Shown here one piece after another: positions 6,665-13,287 of a stretch of 35,883 nt of DNA. The first letter of the stretch is position 1. Every line of letters starts with the position of its first letter. Made by a program: the position numbers and the translations under genes. The notes under the pieces are model-generated. The model had not been told where the DNA came from. It ran no database searches and saw nothing but the letters and a program-made list of their open reading frames with translations. This DNA comes from an uncultured Clostridia bacterium (GTDB lineage: Bacteria > Bacillota > Clostridia > Christensenellales > Borkfalkiaceae): NCBI GenBank assembly GCA_947625695.1, contig CANQPO010000018.1:1-35883 (forward strand). Direction: 5' to 3'.

Positions 6665-7518
6665 TGCAAGCGATCATTGATATCGGTTCCAATTCCGTCC
6701 GCCTGATGCTATGGGAGGGCGGAAAATCTTTATATAAGCGGGTAAATACCACCCGCCTCGGCGAGGGGCTTGCGCTCACGGGCGTGCTGAAAGAGGAGGC
6801 GATCGTCCGCACGGCGGAAGCCGTCAAAGAATACGCCGAAGAGGGGAGGGCGCACGGCGCTCAGGTTCATGCCTTTGCGACCGCGGCGGTGCGTTCGGCA
6901 AAGAAAGGCGCGGAATTTTGCGCGGAAGCGGAAAAACGTTGCGGCGTGAAAGTTGACGTCGTTTCGGGCGAGGAGGAGGCGCTTCTCGGGCTCCTTGGCG
7001 CGCTCGGCGAGGCGGACGGCGGCGTCATCGATATCGGCGGCGCAAGCACGGAGGTGTGCCTGCGCAAGGGAGGAAAGGTCGTCTTTTCCACCTCGCTGCC
7101 CGTGGGGGCGGTGCGCCTTCACGACAAGTGCGGGGAGGACGGTGACAAACTGCTCCTTGAAATTCAAGCGGCGATCTCCCCCTTAAAAGGAATATTCTCC
7201 GCGGAGAAAATGTATATCATCGGCGGCACGGGCTCTACGCTCGCCTCCGTCTTGCTCGGGCTCGAGGAGTACGACGGGCAACAAATTCAGGACTTTTACA
7301 TGCCAACGGAGCAAATTTGCGCCCTTGCGGACAGGCTTCTCGCTCTCTCTGCGGAGGAGCGCAAAAAAATCAAGGGCATGGATGAACGCCGCGCGGACAT
7401 CATCGCGGGCGGGTCCTTGCTTTTGGGCGAAATCATGAAAAAACTCTCTCTCGGCGGGGTTTACGCCTCCGATAGGGACAATTTGGAGGGCTATTGCTAC
7501 TTGCGGGGGCTGAAATGA
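6664..7518 (+). CDS. Ppx/GppA-family phosphatase
   Basis: A 284-residue member of the exopolyphosphatase/guanosine pentaphosphatase family, which belongs to the ASKHA fold. Motifs are the N-terminal phosphate loop IDIGSNSVRLMLWE, FATAAVRSAKKG, the VVSGEEEALLGLLGAL box, the second phosphate loop VIDIGGASTEV, and late GGTGSTLASV and MDERRADIIAGG. It is a short form with only the two ASKHA lobes; the HD-like C-terminal domains of E. coli Ppx are absent. Whether polyphosphate or pppGpp is the substrate cannot be told. The gene overlaps both neighbours by 1-4 nt, so it is translated with divIC and the protease gene. Confidence 0.88.
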   Translation: MQAIIDIGSNSVRLMLWEGGKSLYKRVNTTRLGEGLALTGVLKEEAIVRTAEAVKEYAEEGRAHGAQVHAFATAAVRSAKKGAEFCAEAEKRCGVKVDVVSGEEEALLGLLGALGEADGGVIDIGGASTEVCLRKGGKVVFSTSLPVGAVRLHDKCGEDGDKLLLEIQAAISPLKGIFSAEKMYIIGGTGSTLASVLLGLEEYDGQQIQDFYMPTEQICALADRLLALSAEERKKIKGMDERRADIIAGGSLLLGEIMKKLSLGGVYASDRDNLEGYCYLRGLK

Positions 7519-8408
7519 GCGGCAGAACGAAGCGAATTTTATATTATGTGGCCGATGCGACCCTCTTTCTCGTGTTGGGGGGCGGCATGCTACTCCTCAC
7601 CTTGTTCGTGCCGTCGCGCACGGAATTTCCGCGCGGGGATGAAGAGCTTTGGCAGTACCCCTTGGCGGTCGCTCTCTCGGTCGTGGGACTTCCCGTGCTC
7701 TTGCATGAATGCGGGCACCTTTTGTTCGGCGCGCTTGCGGGGATGAAACTCGTCCGTTTCAGGGTTCACCCCTATACGCGGAGCGCGGCCGCGGGAGAGA
7801 CGGCGATGTACCCAAAAAACGGCAAGCATATCAAGGGAAAATTTTTCGCGCTCACCCTCGGCGGGGCGGCCGTGAATATCTTGGTCGGCATAACGCTCTT
7901 TCTCCTGTGGCTGCTTCTGTCCGCCCATCCCGTGCTTTGCGGCGCGATGTCGGGGTTTATGTTCTACGAAGGGGTGCGCGCCCTGCTTCCCGCCGAGCTT
8001 TCCGCGGGCAAGACGGACGGCGCCGTCCTTCTCGGGCTAATCAAAAACCGTCCCGAGGAGGAAGTTACCCTCCGCGTCCTCACTGCGCAGGGCATCTTAT
8101 ATAAAGGAAATTATTCCGACCTTCCCGAAGAACTTCTCTTCGGGGCCCCCGTTGTCAGGGAGGACCTTCCCGCCTGTCACGCCCTGCTCCTTCTCAAGGC
8201 GCAGGCGCAACTTGCGGAAGAAAATGAGGAGGAGGCGCATAAAACGCTCCTGCGCCTTTCGGAGTGCGAGGGGCTCTCCGAGGAGGAAGAGGGGGAGTGC
8301 GAACGCTATCTCGGATATTTCGCGGGGGATTTCGAAGCGGGGAACTCGCCCCTTTGCGGGGTGAATGCGCTCGAAGAGGCGCTTGCGGAAAAAACAAAAA
8401 AGCTCTGA
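7515..8408 (+). CDS. M50-type membrane zinc metalloprotease homologue
   Basis: A 297-residue protein starting at ATG 7515, overlapping the upstream stop (ATGA); an upstream in-frame start exists but lies inside the previous gene. Membrane segments lie at about residues 8-32, 48-75 and 110-150. The zinc motif HECGH (64-68, HExxH) is embedded in a membrane segment, as in site-2 proteases. GGAAVNILVG (N121) resembles the NPxxG helix, and Asp168 in KTDGAVLLG may be the third ligand, as in SpoIVFB/RseP (LDG). The soluble C-terminal third (about 180-297) is acidic and helical, reminiscent of TPR or CBS-like regulatory tails. No PDZ domain is visible. Adjacency to yabP-yabQ-divIC makes a role in sporulation or envelope signalling plausible but unproven. 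Confidence 0.75.
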   Translation: MSGRTKRILYYVADATLFLVLGGGMLLLTLFVPSRTEFPRGDEELWQYPLAVALSVVGLPVLLHECGHLLFGALAGMKLVRFRVHPYTRSAAAGETAMYPKNGKHIKGKFFALTLGGAAVNILVGITLFLLWLLLSAHPVLCGAMSGFMFYEGVRALLPAELSAGKTDGAVLLGLIKNRPEEEVTLRVLTAQGILYKGNYSDLPEELLFGAPVVREDLPACHALLLLKAQAQLAEENEEEAHKTLLRLSECEGLSEEEEGECERYLGYFAGDFEAGNSPLCGVNALEEALAEKTKKL

Positions 8409-8422
8409 CCTTTGTCAGAGCT
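8393..8422. terminator. Bidirectional terminator between protease and XRE genes
   Basis: A perfect 9-bp stem (AGCTCTGAC/GTCAGAGCT, 8401-8409 and 8414-8422) contains the stop codon of the protease gene. On the minus strand it is followed by TTTTTTGTTTTTT, a strong signal for the convergent XRE gene; on the plus strand the tract is weaker (ACGTTTTC). Confidence 0.8.
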
Positions 8423-8520
8423 ACGTTTTCAAACGTGAAAAAAACCGATGCTTCGGATCCATACCGACACCATGTGCCGCGAAAAAAATATTCAGTTGTC
8501 GGTGGGGGGATTGTAAAAAC

Positions 8521-8724
8521 TCAGTCTGCAAGACCGAGAAGATAGTCGGAGGACACGTTAAAATAACGTGCTACCTTAGCGATGTTGGAAGCGGTCGGAT
8601 CGCTCTTGTTGGTTTCCCAATAGCAGACGATCCCCAAGCTCACTCCCAAATCTCTCGCAACGGTCGCCTGCGACAGACCTCTCTCTTTACGCATCTCCAT
8701 AAGCCGTTCGGCAAATATCTTCAT
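8521..8724 (-). CDS. Small XRE-family HTH regulator
   Basis: A 67-residue Cro/CI-type DNA-binding protein, starting MKIFAERLMEMRKERGLSQ; the helix-turn-helix is at about 17-40 (LSQATVARDLGVSLGIVCYWE) and it ends SSDYLLGLAD. A longer in-frame start (8781) would place the promoter inside the gene, so the ATG at 8724 is chosen. It is divergent from the phosphatase/GH127 pair and might control it. The minus-strand promoter (TTGCAA, 17 bp, TATGAT) ends six bases before the ATG, which predicts a leaderless message. No palindromic operator was found in the gap. About 110 bp of noncoding sequence follows the gene up to the terminator at 8422. Confidence 0.85.
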   Translation of the reverse strand: MKIFAERLMEMRKERGLSQATVARDLGVSLGIVCYWETNKSDPTASNIAKVARYFNVSSDYLLGLAD

Positions 8725-8730
8725 GGCTCT

Positions 8731-8759
8731 ATCATAACATAAAATTGAAAACATTGCAA
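8731..8759 (-). promoter_or_regulatory. Promoter of the second XRE gene
   Basis: On the minus strand TTGCAA (8759-8754), 17 bp and TATGAT (8736-8731); AGAGCC then separates the -10 from the ATG at 8724. The predicted start of transcription falls on the A of the ATG. Confidence 0.7.
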
Positions 8760-8765
8760 TCGTTT

Positions 8766-8794
8766 TTGATAAAAAAAACACAAAAAATTAGAAA
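8766..8794 (+). promoter_or_regulatory. Likely promoter of the phosphatase/GH127 operon
   Basis: TTGATA (8766-8771), 17-bp A-rich spacer, TAGAAA (8789-8794). The downstream leader carries AAAAGGA before the GTG at 8829. Weaker match than others in the window. Confidence 0.5.
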
Positions 8795-8828
8795 AATTTT
8801 TTCAAAATAGGGAACAAAAGGACGGAAT

Positions 8829-9308
8829 GTGAATAAATTGAAAAAAATTTTGTTCATTTGTCACGGAAATATATGCAGATCTCCCATGGCGGAGAGCGTT
8901 TTTGTTCATATGGCGAAGGAGCGCGGCGTGGAGGAAGAAGTCGCGGCGGCGTCCGCGGCGGCGCATACGGACGAGATCGGAAATCCCCCGCACCGCGGCA
9001 CGAGGGAGAAATTGAACCGCGAGGGGATCCCGCTCATTCCGCACAGAGCCCGCCTTTTGAAGCGGGAGGACGGCGAGAAGTTCGACCTTCTCATCGGCAT
9101 GGACGAATACAACCGCAGGGACATTCTGCGCATCGTGGGAGCGGAAAATGCGAATAAGGTGAAGTGCCTCTTGGACTTTACCGCCCATCCCCGCGCGATT
9201 GCCGATCCGTGGTACACGGGCAATTTCGACGAGACTTTCCGCGATATTTGGGAGGGCTGCACCGCACTCCTTGCATATCTGTTTCCGAATGGGAGGGAAA
9301 ATTCATGA
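8829..9308 (+). CDS. Low-molecular-weight protein tyrosine phosphatase
   Basis: A 159-residue cytosolic phosphatase. The catalytic P-loop CX5R is at Cys11-Arg17 (FICHGNICRSPMAE) and the general acid is the Asp of ADPWYTGNFDET near residue 126. Length is standard for the family. The start is GTG at 8829 with AAAGGA upstream; the nearby ATG is out of frame. Such enzymes dephosphorylate tyrosine (or arginine) in regulatory proteins, including exopolysaccharide kinases; no kinase gene is visible here. It overlaps the next gene by ATGA, so it is co-translated with a glycosidase, an unusual pairing. Confidence 0.92.
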   Translation: MNKLKKILFICHGNICRSPMAESVFVHMAKERGVEEEVAAASAAAHTDEIGNPPHRGTREKLNREGIPLIPHRARLLKREDGEKFDLLIGMDEYNRRDILRIVGAENANKVKCLLDFTAHPRAIADPWYTGNFDETFRDIWEGCTALLAYLFPNGRENS

Positions 9309-11149
9309 TAAAATTAAAGACCAATCTGCAACCTGCCGCGCTGTCGCAGGTGACGGTGACGGACGGTTACTGCAAGAACGCCCTCGAAAAGGAGGTTTCC
9401 TACCTGCTCTCTCTACAAGAGGGGAGATTGCTTGCGGGCTTCTGCGAGAACGCGGGGCTCAAAACGCCCTTCGTCCGCTACGGCGGCTGGGAGAGCGGGC
9501 TCATCGGGGGGCACACCCTCGGGCACTACCTCACGGCGGTATCGCAGGGGGCAGTCAACCCCGCCGTGCCCGAACCCGACCGAAAAAAACTAATCAACAA
9601 GATGAAGAACATCGTCGACTGCCTTGCAGAGTGCCAGAAGGCGGCGGGGCTCGGGCTTGTATGGGGGGCTCCTCCGGTCGCGGGCGGCATCGAGGCGCAG
9701 TTCGACCATGTGGAGCGGGGGGAGACGGACATCTACACGCAGGCGTGGGTGCCGTGGTACACCCTGCACAAAATTTTGGCGGGGCTTGTGGAAGCGTACA
9801 AGCTCACGGGGTATGCGCCCGCTCTCTCTGTGGCCGAAAAACTCGGCGATTGGGTGTATGAGCGCGCCTCTTCATGGGACGAAAAGACCCATAAAATTGT
9901 GCTCGAGACGGAGTACGGCGGCATGAACGACGCCCTCTATGAACTCTACTCGTTGACGGGCAAGCCCGCGCACGCCGTCGCCGCCCATCTCTTCGACGAG
10001 GAGGAACTCTTCGACCGCGTCCTCTCCATGGAGCCCAACGTCCTCGACGACTTGCACGCGAACACGACGATCCCCAAATTCCTCGGCGCGCTCAACCGCT
10101 ATCTTACCCTCCACGGGGGAGAACTCAGCGGCGAAAAGGTGGACGCTTCTCGCTACCTTCGTGCGGCGGAGTGTTTCTTCCAAACGGTGACGACCCATCA
10201 CACCTATGCGACGGGGGGAAATTCGGAGTGGGAGCGCTTCGGCAAGGACGATGTTCTCGACAAAGAGCGCACAAACTGCAACTGCGAGACCTGCAATGTC
10301 TACAATATGTTGAAACTTGCGCGCGGCTTGTTCCTCGCCACGGGGAAGAAGGAGTACTGCGACTACTACGACAACGCGTTCACCAACCAAATTCTCTCCT
10401 CGCAGAACCCCGAAACGGGCATGACGACCTATTTCCAGGCGATGGCGAGCGGCTATTTCAAGGTTTTCTCCTCGCCCGAGCAAAATTTTTGGTGCTGTAC
10501 GGGCACGGGCATGGAGAATTTCACCAAGCTCGGCGACGGCATGTACTACCGCAACGTCAAGAGCGTGTTCGTGGAGCGGTATCTCTCCTCCGTCTATGAG
10601 GGGGAGGACGTCGCCCTTGCGCAGAGCGCGGATCTTCCCTTCGGAGAGGGAGCGACCTTCAAGGTGCTCAAGGCAAAGGAGCCGTTTTTGCTCTGTCTGC
10701 GCCTTCCCGAGTGGGCGGCGGGATATCCCGAGGCGATAAAGAACGGCGCGCCCGTCAAACTGCTCGAGGGGAGCGGCCATGTGACGGTGGCGGTGAAGGA
10801 GGGGGACGAGCTCACGCTGAAGCTCCCCGTGGAGATGGGCATGAAGGGGCTTCCCGACGGCGGAAACGCCTTTGCCTTCCGCTTCGGCGGCGTTCTGCTT
10901 TCAGCGGACCTCGGCAGCGACGACATGCAGACGGAGACGACGGGCGAAAACGTCACCATTCCCTCGGGAGAGCCGCGCGAGGTCACGGTCAAGGTGAACG
11001 ACCTCTACGCTCTCTTCGAGGAGCCGACCAAATTTTTCACGCGGGAAGGGGAAAATTTTGTGATGAAGTCGGAGCCGCCGCTCACCTTTTCTCCCCACTT
11101 TAAGCGGTACAAGGAACGCTATGCGATCTATGTGCGGGTAAAAGAGTAA
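9305..11149 (+). CDS. GH127 (DUF1680) beta-L-arabinofuranosidase-type glycosidase
   Basis: A 614-residue enzyme starting at ATG 9305 with GGGAGGG upstream; in-frame sequence before that overlaps the phosphatase gene and is not coding. Family GH127 cleaves terminal beta-L-arabinofuranose, for example from hydroxyproline-rich glycans, by an unusual cysteine-nucleophile, zinc-dependent mechanism. The zinc ligands known from Bifidobacterium HypBA1 are visible here as Glu328 and Cys330 (NCNCETCNVYN) and Cys397-Cys398 (NFWCCTGTGMENFTKLGD); Cys397 would be the nucleophile. The N-terminal alpha/alpha barrel begins at VRYGGWESGLIGGHTLGHYL. There is no signal peptide, so it acts in the cytosol on imported sugars, yet no sugar transporter is adjacent. 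Exact substrate is inferred from family only. Confidence 0.92.
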   Translation: MIKLKTNLQPAALSQVTVTDGYCKNALEKEVSYLLSLQEGRLLAGFCENAGLKTPFVRYGGWESGLIGGHTLGHYLTAVSQGAVNPAVPEPDRKKLINKMKNIVDCLAECQKAAGLGLVWGAPPVAGGIEAQFDHVERGETDIYTQAWVPWYTLHKILAGLVEAYKLTGYAPALSVAEKLGDWVYERASSWDEKTHKIVLETEYGGMNDALYELYSLTGKPAHAVAAHLFDEEELFDRVLSMEPNVLDDLHANTTIPKFLGALNRYLTLHGGELSGEKVDASRYLRAAECFFQTVTTHHTYATGGNSEWERFGKDDVLDKERTNCNCETCNVYNMLKLARGLFLATGKKEYCDYYDNAFTNQILSSQNPETGMTTYFQAMASGYFKVFSSPEQNFWCCTGTGMENFTKLGDGMYYRNVKSVFVERYLSSVYEGEDVALAQSADLPFGEGATFKVLKAKEPFLLCLRLPEWAAGYPEAIKNGAPVKLLEGSGHVTVAVKEGDELTLKLPVEMGMKGLPDGGNAFAFRFGGVLLSADLGSDDMQTETTGENVTIPSGEPREVTVKVNDLYALFEEPTKFFTREGENFVMKSEPPLTFSPHFKRYKERYAIYVRVKE

Positions 11150-11167
11150 AAAAATTTCAAAATATTC

Positions 11168-11201
11168 TTTACATTTCACATAAAATGTTGTATAATGTAA
11201 A
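11168..11201 (+). promoter_or_regulatory. Promoter and overlapping inverted repeat of the DtxR-like gene
   Basis: TTTACA (11168-11173), 17 bp, TATAAT (11191-11196). Inside the spacer ACATTT and AAATGT form an inverted repeat (11171-11188), and TTTACATT/AAATGTAAA-type arms (11168-11175, 11194-11201) frame the promoter. This is where a metal-dependent repressor would bind its own promoter. Confidence 0.75.
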
Positions 11202-11221
11202 AAACGAGCGAGAGGGATGCC

Positions 11222-11584
11222 ATGAGATCGCACGAATCGGAAGAGATGTATCTTGAAACAATTTTGCTTTTGAAGGAGAAGCGGGCGAACGTCCGCTCCA
11301 TCGACGTCTGCGAGGAACTCGGCTATGCCAAGTCGAGCGTTTCCCGCGCGGTGGGGCTGTTGCACAAGAAGGGATACATCGAGATCGACGGGTCGGGCGA
11401 CATCACGCTGACGGCGAGCGGGCAGAAGAAGGCGGCGGGGGTGTACGAACGTCACCGCGTCATCACCAAGGCGCTTATGGCGGTGGGGGCGGACAAGTCC
11501 CTTGCCGAGAGCAACGCCTGCCGCATCGAGCACGTCATCTCCGACGAAATGTTTGAAATTCTGAAAAAGTATATTGAGAATTGA
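11222..11584 (+). CDS. DtxR/MntR-family metal-dependent regulator
   Basis: A 120-residue regulator. The N-terminal winged helix-turn-helix (about residues 1-65: ESEEMYLETILLLKEKRANVRSIDVCEELGYAKSSVSRAVGLLHKKGYIEI) is typical of MntR/DtxR proteins that sense Mn(II) or Fe(II), followed by a helical dimerisation domain with candidate metal ligands (E7, E11, H77, C100, E103, H104 region: ERHRVI, NACRIEHVISDEMF). It lacks the SH3-like third domain, like MntR. A Cys within the metal-binding helix (ACRIEH) may point to iron rather than manganese, by analogy with DtxR. It has its own promoter with an inverted repeat suggestive of autoregulation. No metal transporter gene is next to it. Confidence 0.88.
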   Translation: MRSHESEEMYLETILLLKEKRANVRSIDVCEELGYAKSSVSRAVGLLHKKGYIEIDGSGDITLTASGQKKAAGVYERHRVITKALMAVGADKSLAESNACRIEHVISDEMFEILKKYIEN

Positions 11585-11595
11585 AGAGAAAAAAG

Positions 11596-11631
11596 AACGC
11601 CGCGGCGCTTCCATGGAAGCGCCGCGGCGTT
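11596..11631. terminator. Perfect 36-bp palindrome after the DtxR-like gene
   Basis: An uninterrupted GC-rich palindrome, 11596-11613 with 11614-11631, begins 12 bp after the stop codon. It has a weak T tract (TTTG). It most likely terminates this gene and also lies 19 bp past the end of the convergent lipoprotein gene. Confidence 0.75.
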
Positions 11632-11649
11632 TGTCATATTATGTGTAGG

Positions 11650-12930
11650 TCATACCCAAGTGGGTTTTGCGGTATTCTCGAAGGCTTTTTCACCGACGGA
11701 ACTCTGCGCCCCTTTATTGATGGTGATGGTTTGGAGCATAGAGCAGTTTTGGAATGCACCGCGATTGATAACCGATTCATTTGTAATAGTAACGGTTCGC
11801 AGAATAGAAGGGATGCAAAAACTTTTTGTTAGCTTTGTGGCGACAGCATCATAAGTTTGTTGGACGATTGTCCCTCCTTGATAGGAAGCAGTTCCAAAGA
11901 TATATCCGAAACAAGCTTCAGAGGTGTCGCTGTTTCCTTTTTCACTTCCGACAAAAGGAAGGGTAATGCTTTTGATCATGGGACATCCGTTGAATATGCT
12001 TTCGCCAATGGAAGTTACGCTGTTTGGAATGATAAACTCACCTGCTTTTTCGGAATTGATCGACGATAGCGCGCTACACCCCTCAAAAGCATAGCTCCCA
12101 ATCGTATCCACATTTTCATTGATTGTAAATTTTTTCAAAGAAATACACCCGCTGAACAAAGAATCGGGGATGATCGAAATGCTCGGCAAATTGATTTCTT
12201 CGATTTTGGAGCAATTTTTAAAACTGCTTGCGCCTACTTGAATGATGCCATCGTTCAACTCAATTTTTGTTAACATGGAACAATTCTGGAAAGCACCACG
12301 ATTGAGAATGGATTCTTTTGTAATAGTAACGTTTCGCAAAGTAGAAGGAATGCAAAAACTTTTCGTTAACTTTGTGGCTGTGGCATCATAAGTCTGTTGG
12401 ACGATTGTTCCACTTTGGTAAGAAACAGTTCCAAAAACATATCCGAAACAAGCCTCAGATGTCCCGCCATTTCCTTTCTGTCCTCCTACAAAGGGCAAAG
12501 TGATGCTCCGAAGGGAAGAGCAACCGTTAAACGCGCCTGCACCGATCGTCGTCACGCTTTCGGGAACGGTAATGGAAGTAATCGCGTTGCACCCTTTGAA
12601 TGCGTCCGCGGGGATCGTGTCGATCGGGGTACCATTGCGCTCCGCGGGAATTGTAATCTCGCCCGAGATCGAAGTGCTCGCCGCTTTGATAGATGCGCCA
12701 GAATAGATAAAGGTGCCGTCGTTGTCCTCTTTGGGCTGGCTGTTGTTTCCGCTCGAACTTGACCCGCTGTTGTTGCCCGAGGAACTCGAAGAGCCCGAAC
12801 TGCTCGAATTGTTGTTTCCGCTGCTGCTCCCGCTCGAACCGATACCGAAAAGTCCGCCGCAAGCAGTGAGGGCAAAGCACAGGCAAATCGCAAATGCGAG
12901 CGACAAAATCATGATAAACCGTTTTTTCAT
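11650..12930 (-). CDS. BspA-type leucine-rich-repeat surface lipoprotein
   Basis: A 426-residue protein starting at ATG 12930 with AAGGAG ten bases upstream. A signal peptide (residues 1-23) ends in LTAC, so Cys24 should be lipidated and the protein anchored on the outer face of the membrane. A Ser/Gly/Asn-rich linker covers about residues 28-70. The rest is BspA-like (LRR_5) repeats of the type IPADAFKGCNAITSITVPESVTTIGAGAFNGC. Two copies of a roughly 75-residue block (TLPFVGGQKGN... and TLPFVGSEKGN..., each ending RGAFQNCSML) show an internal duplication, visible in DNA at about 11730-11965 and 12268-12505. BspA proteins are linked to adhesion and host or cell-surface interaction. Codon use is less GC-rich than the flanks. 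Upstream DNA carries unusual control elements. Confidence 0.88.
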   Translation of the reverse strand: MKKRFIMILSLAFAICLCFALTACGGLFGIGSSGSSSGNNNSSSSGSSSSSGNNSGSSSSGNNSQPKEDNDGTFIYSGASIKAASTSISGEITIPAERNGTPIDTIPADAFKGCNAITSITVPESVTTIGAGAFNGCSSLRSITLPFVGGQKGNGGTSEACFGYVFGTVSYQSGTIVQQTYDATATKLTKSFCIPSTLRNVTITKESILNRGAFQNCSMLTKIELNDGIIQVGASSFKNCSKIEEINLPSISIIPDSLFSGCISLKKFTINENVDTIGSYAFEGCSALSSINSEKAGEFIIPNSVTSIGESIFNGCPMIKSITLPFVGSEKGNSDTSEACFGYIFGTASYQGGTIVQQTYDAVATKLTKSFCIPSILRTVTITNESVINRGAFQNCSMLQTITINKGAQSSVGEKAFENTAKPTWV

Positions 12931-12944
12931 AAAATTTCTCCTTG

Positions 12945-12982
12945 TAAATAAATAAAAAATGCGCCAACCGAAGCTGACGCAT
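12945..12982 (-). terminator. Intrinsic terminator inside the lipoprotein leader (attenuator-like)
   Basis: On the minus strand a 10-bp stem with a C(TTCG)G tetraloop (12982-12959) is followed by TTTTTTATTTATTT, only 15 bp before the Shine-Dalgarno of the lipoprotein gene. A segment just upstream (CAACCGGAG, about 13004-12996) can pair with CTTCGGTTG in the terminator arm, giving an alternative anti-terminator helix. Confidence 0.65.
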
Positions 12983-13005
12983 ACAAAATGCAAACTCCGG
13001 TTGTC

Positions 13006-13171
13006 GCCAAACAAACTTTATATATGGGACGGATTGGTGTCGTACATATATTGGAATTTGCAGTTTTGCAAAATTCTAATATGCACAACATAAGGGCAGG
13101 ATAAACCTTCCCTGTTCCTATTAAAAAAACATAAAAAATCCTCCCATTGTCGGTTATAAAGTTTGTTTGGC
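13006..13171. repeat. Segment bounded by 17-bp perfect inverted repeats, possible invertible or MITE-like element
   Basis: GCCAAACAAACTTTATA (13006-13022) recurs in perfect inverted orientation at 13155-13171, and similarity continues inward (ATGGGA-GGATT blocks). The 132-bp interior holds a near-palindrome around 13045-13084 carrying weak promoter-like pairs on both strands. It lies directly upstream of a surface lipoprotein gene, the usual position of phase-variable promoters. No recombinase is in the window and no target-site duplication was evident. Confidence 0.6.
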
Positions 13172-13228
13172 ATTTTCAGTATAGCACAAGGGCGCGAAGA
13201 AGTCAAGCGTTGCGCGCTTTTTGGCAAA

Positions 13229-13258
13229 AGAAAAAAGCGAAATCAATGTTTCGCTCTT
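13229..13258 (-). terminator. aroA terminator
   Basis: On the minus strand a short stem (GAGCGAAA/TTTCGCTTT around CATTGA) is followed by TTTTTTC and TTTT, about 30 bp past the aroA stop. Confidence 0.75.
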
Positions 13259-13287
13259 TTCATTCGGTACGGCTGTTGCCGCTCGTT

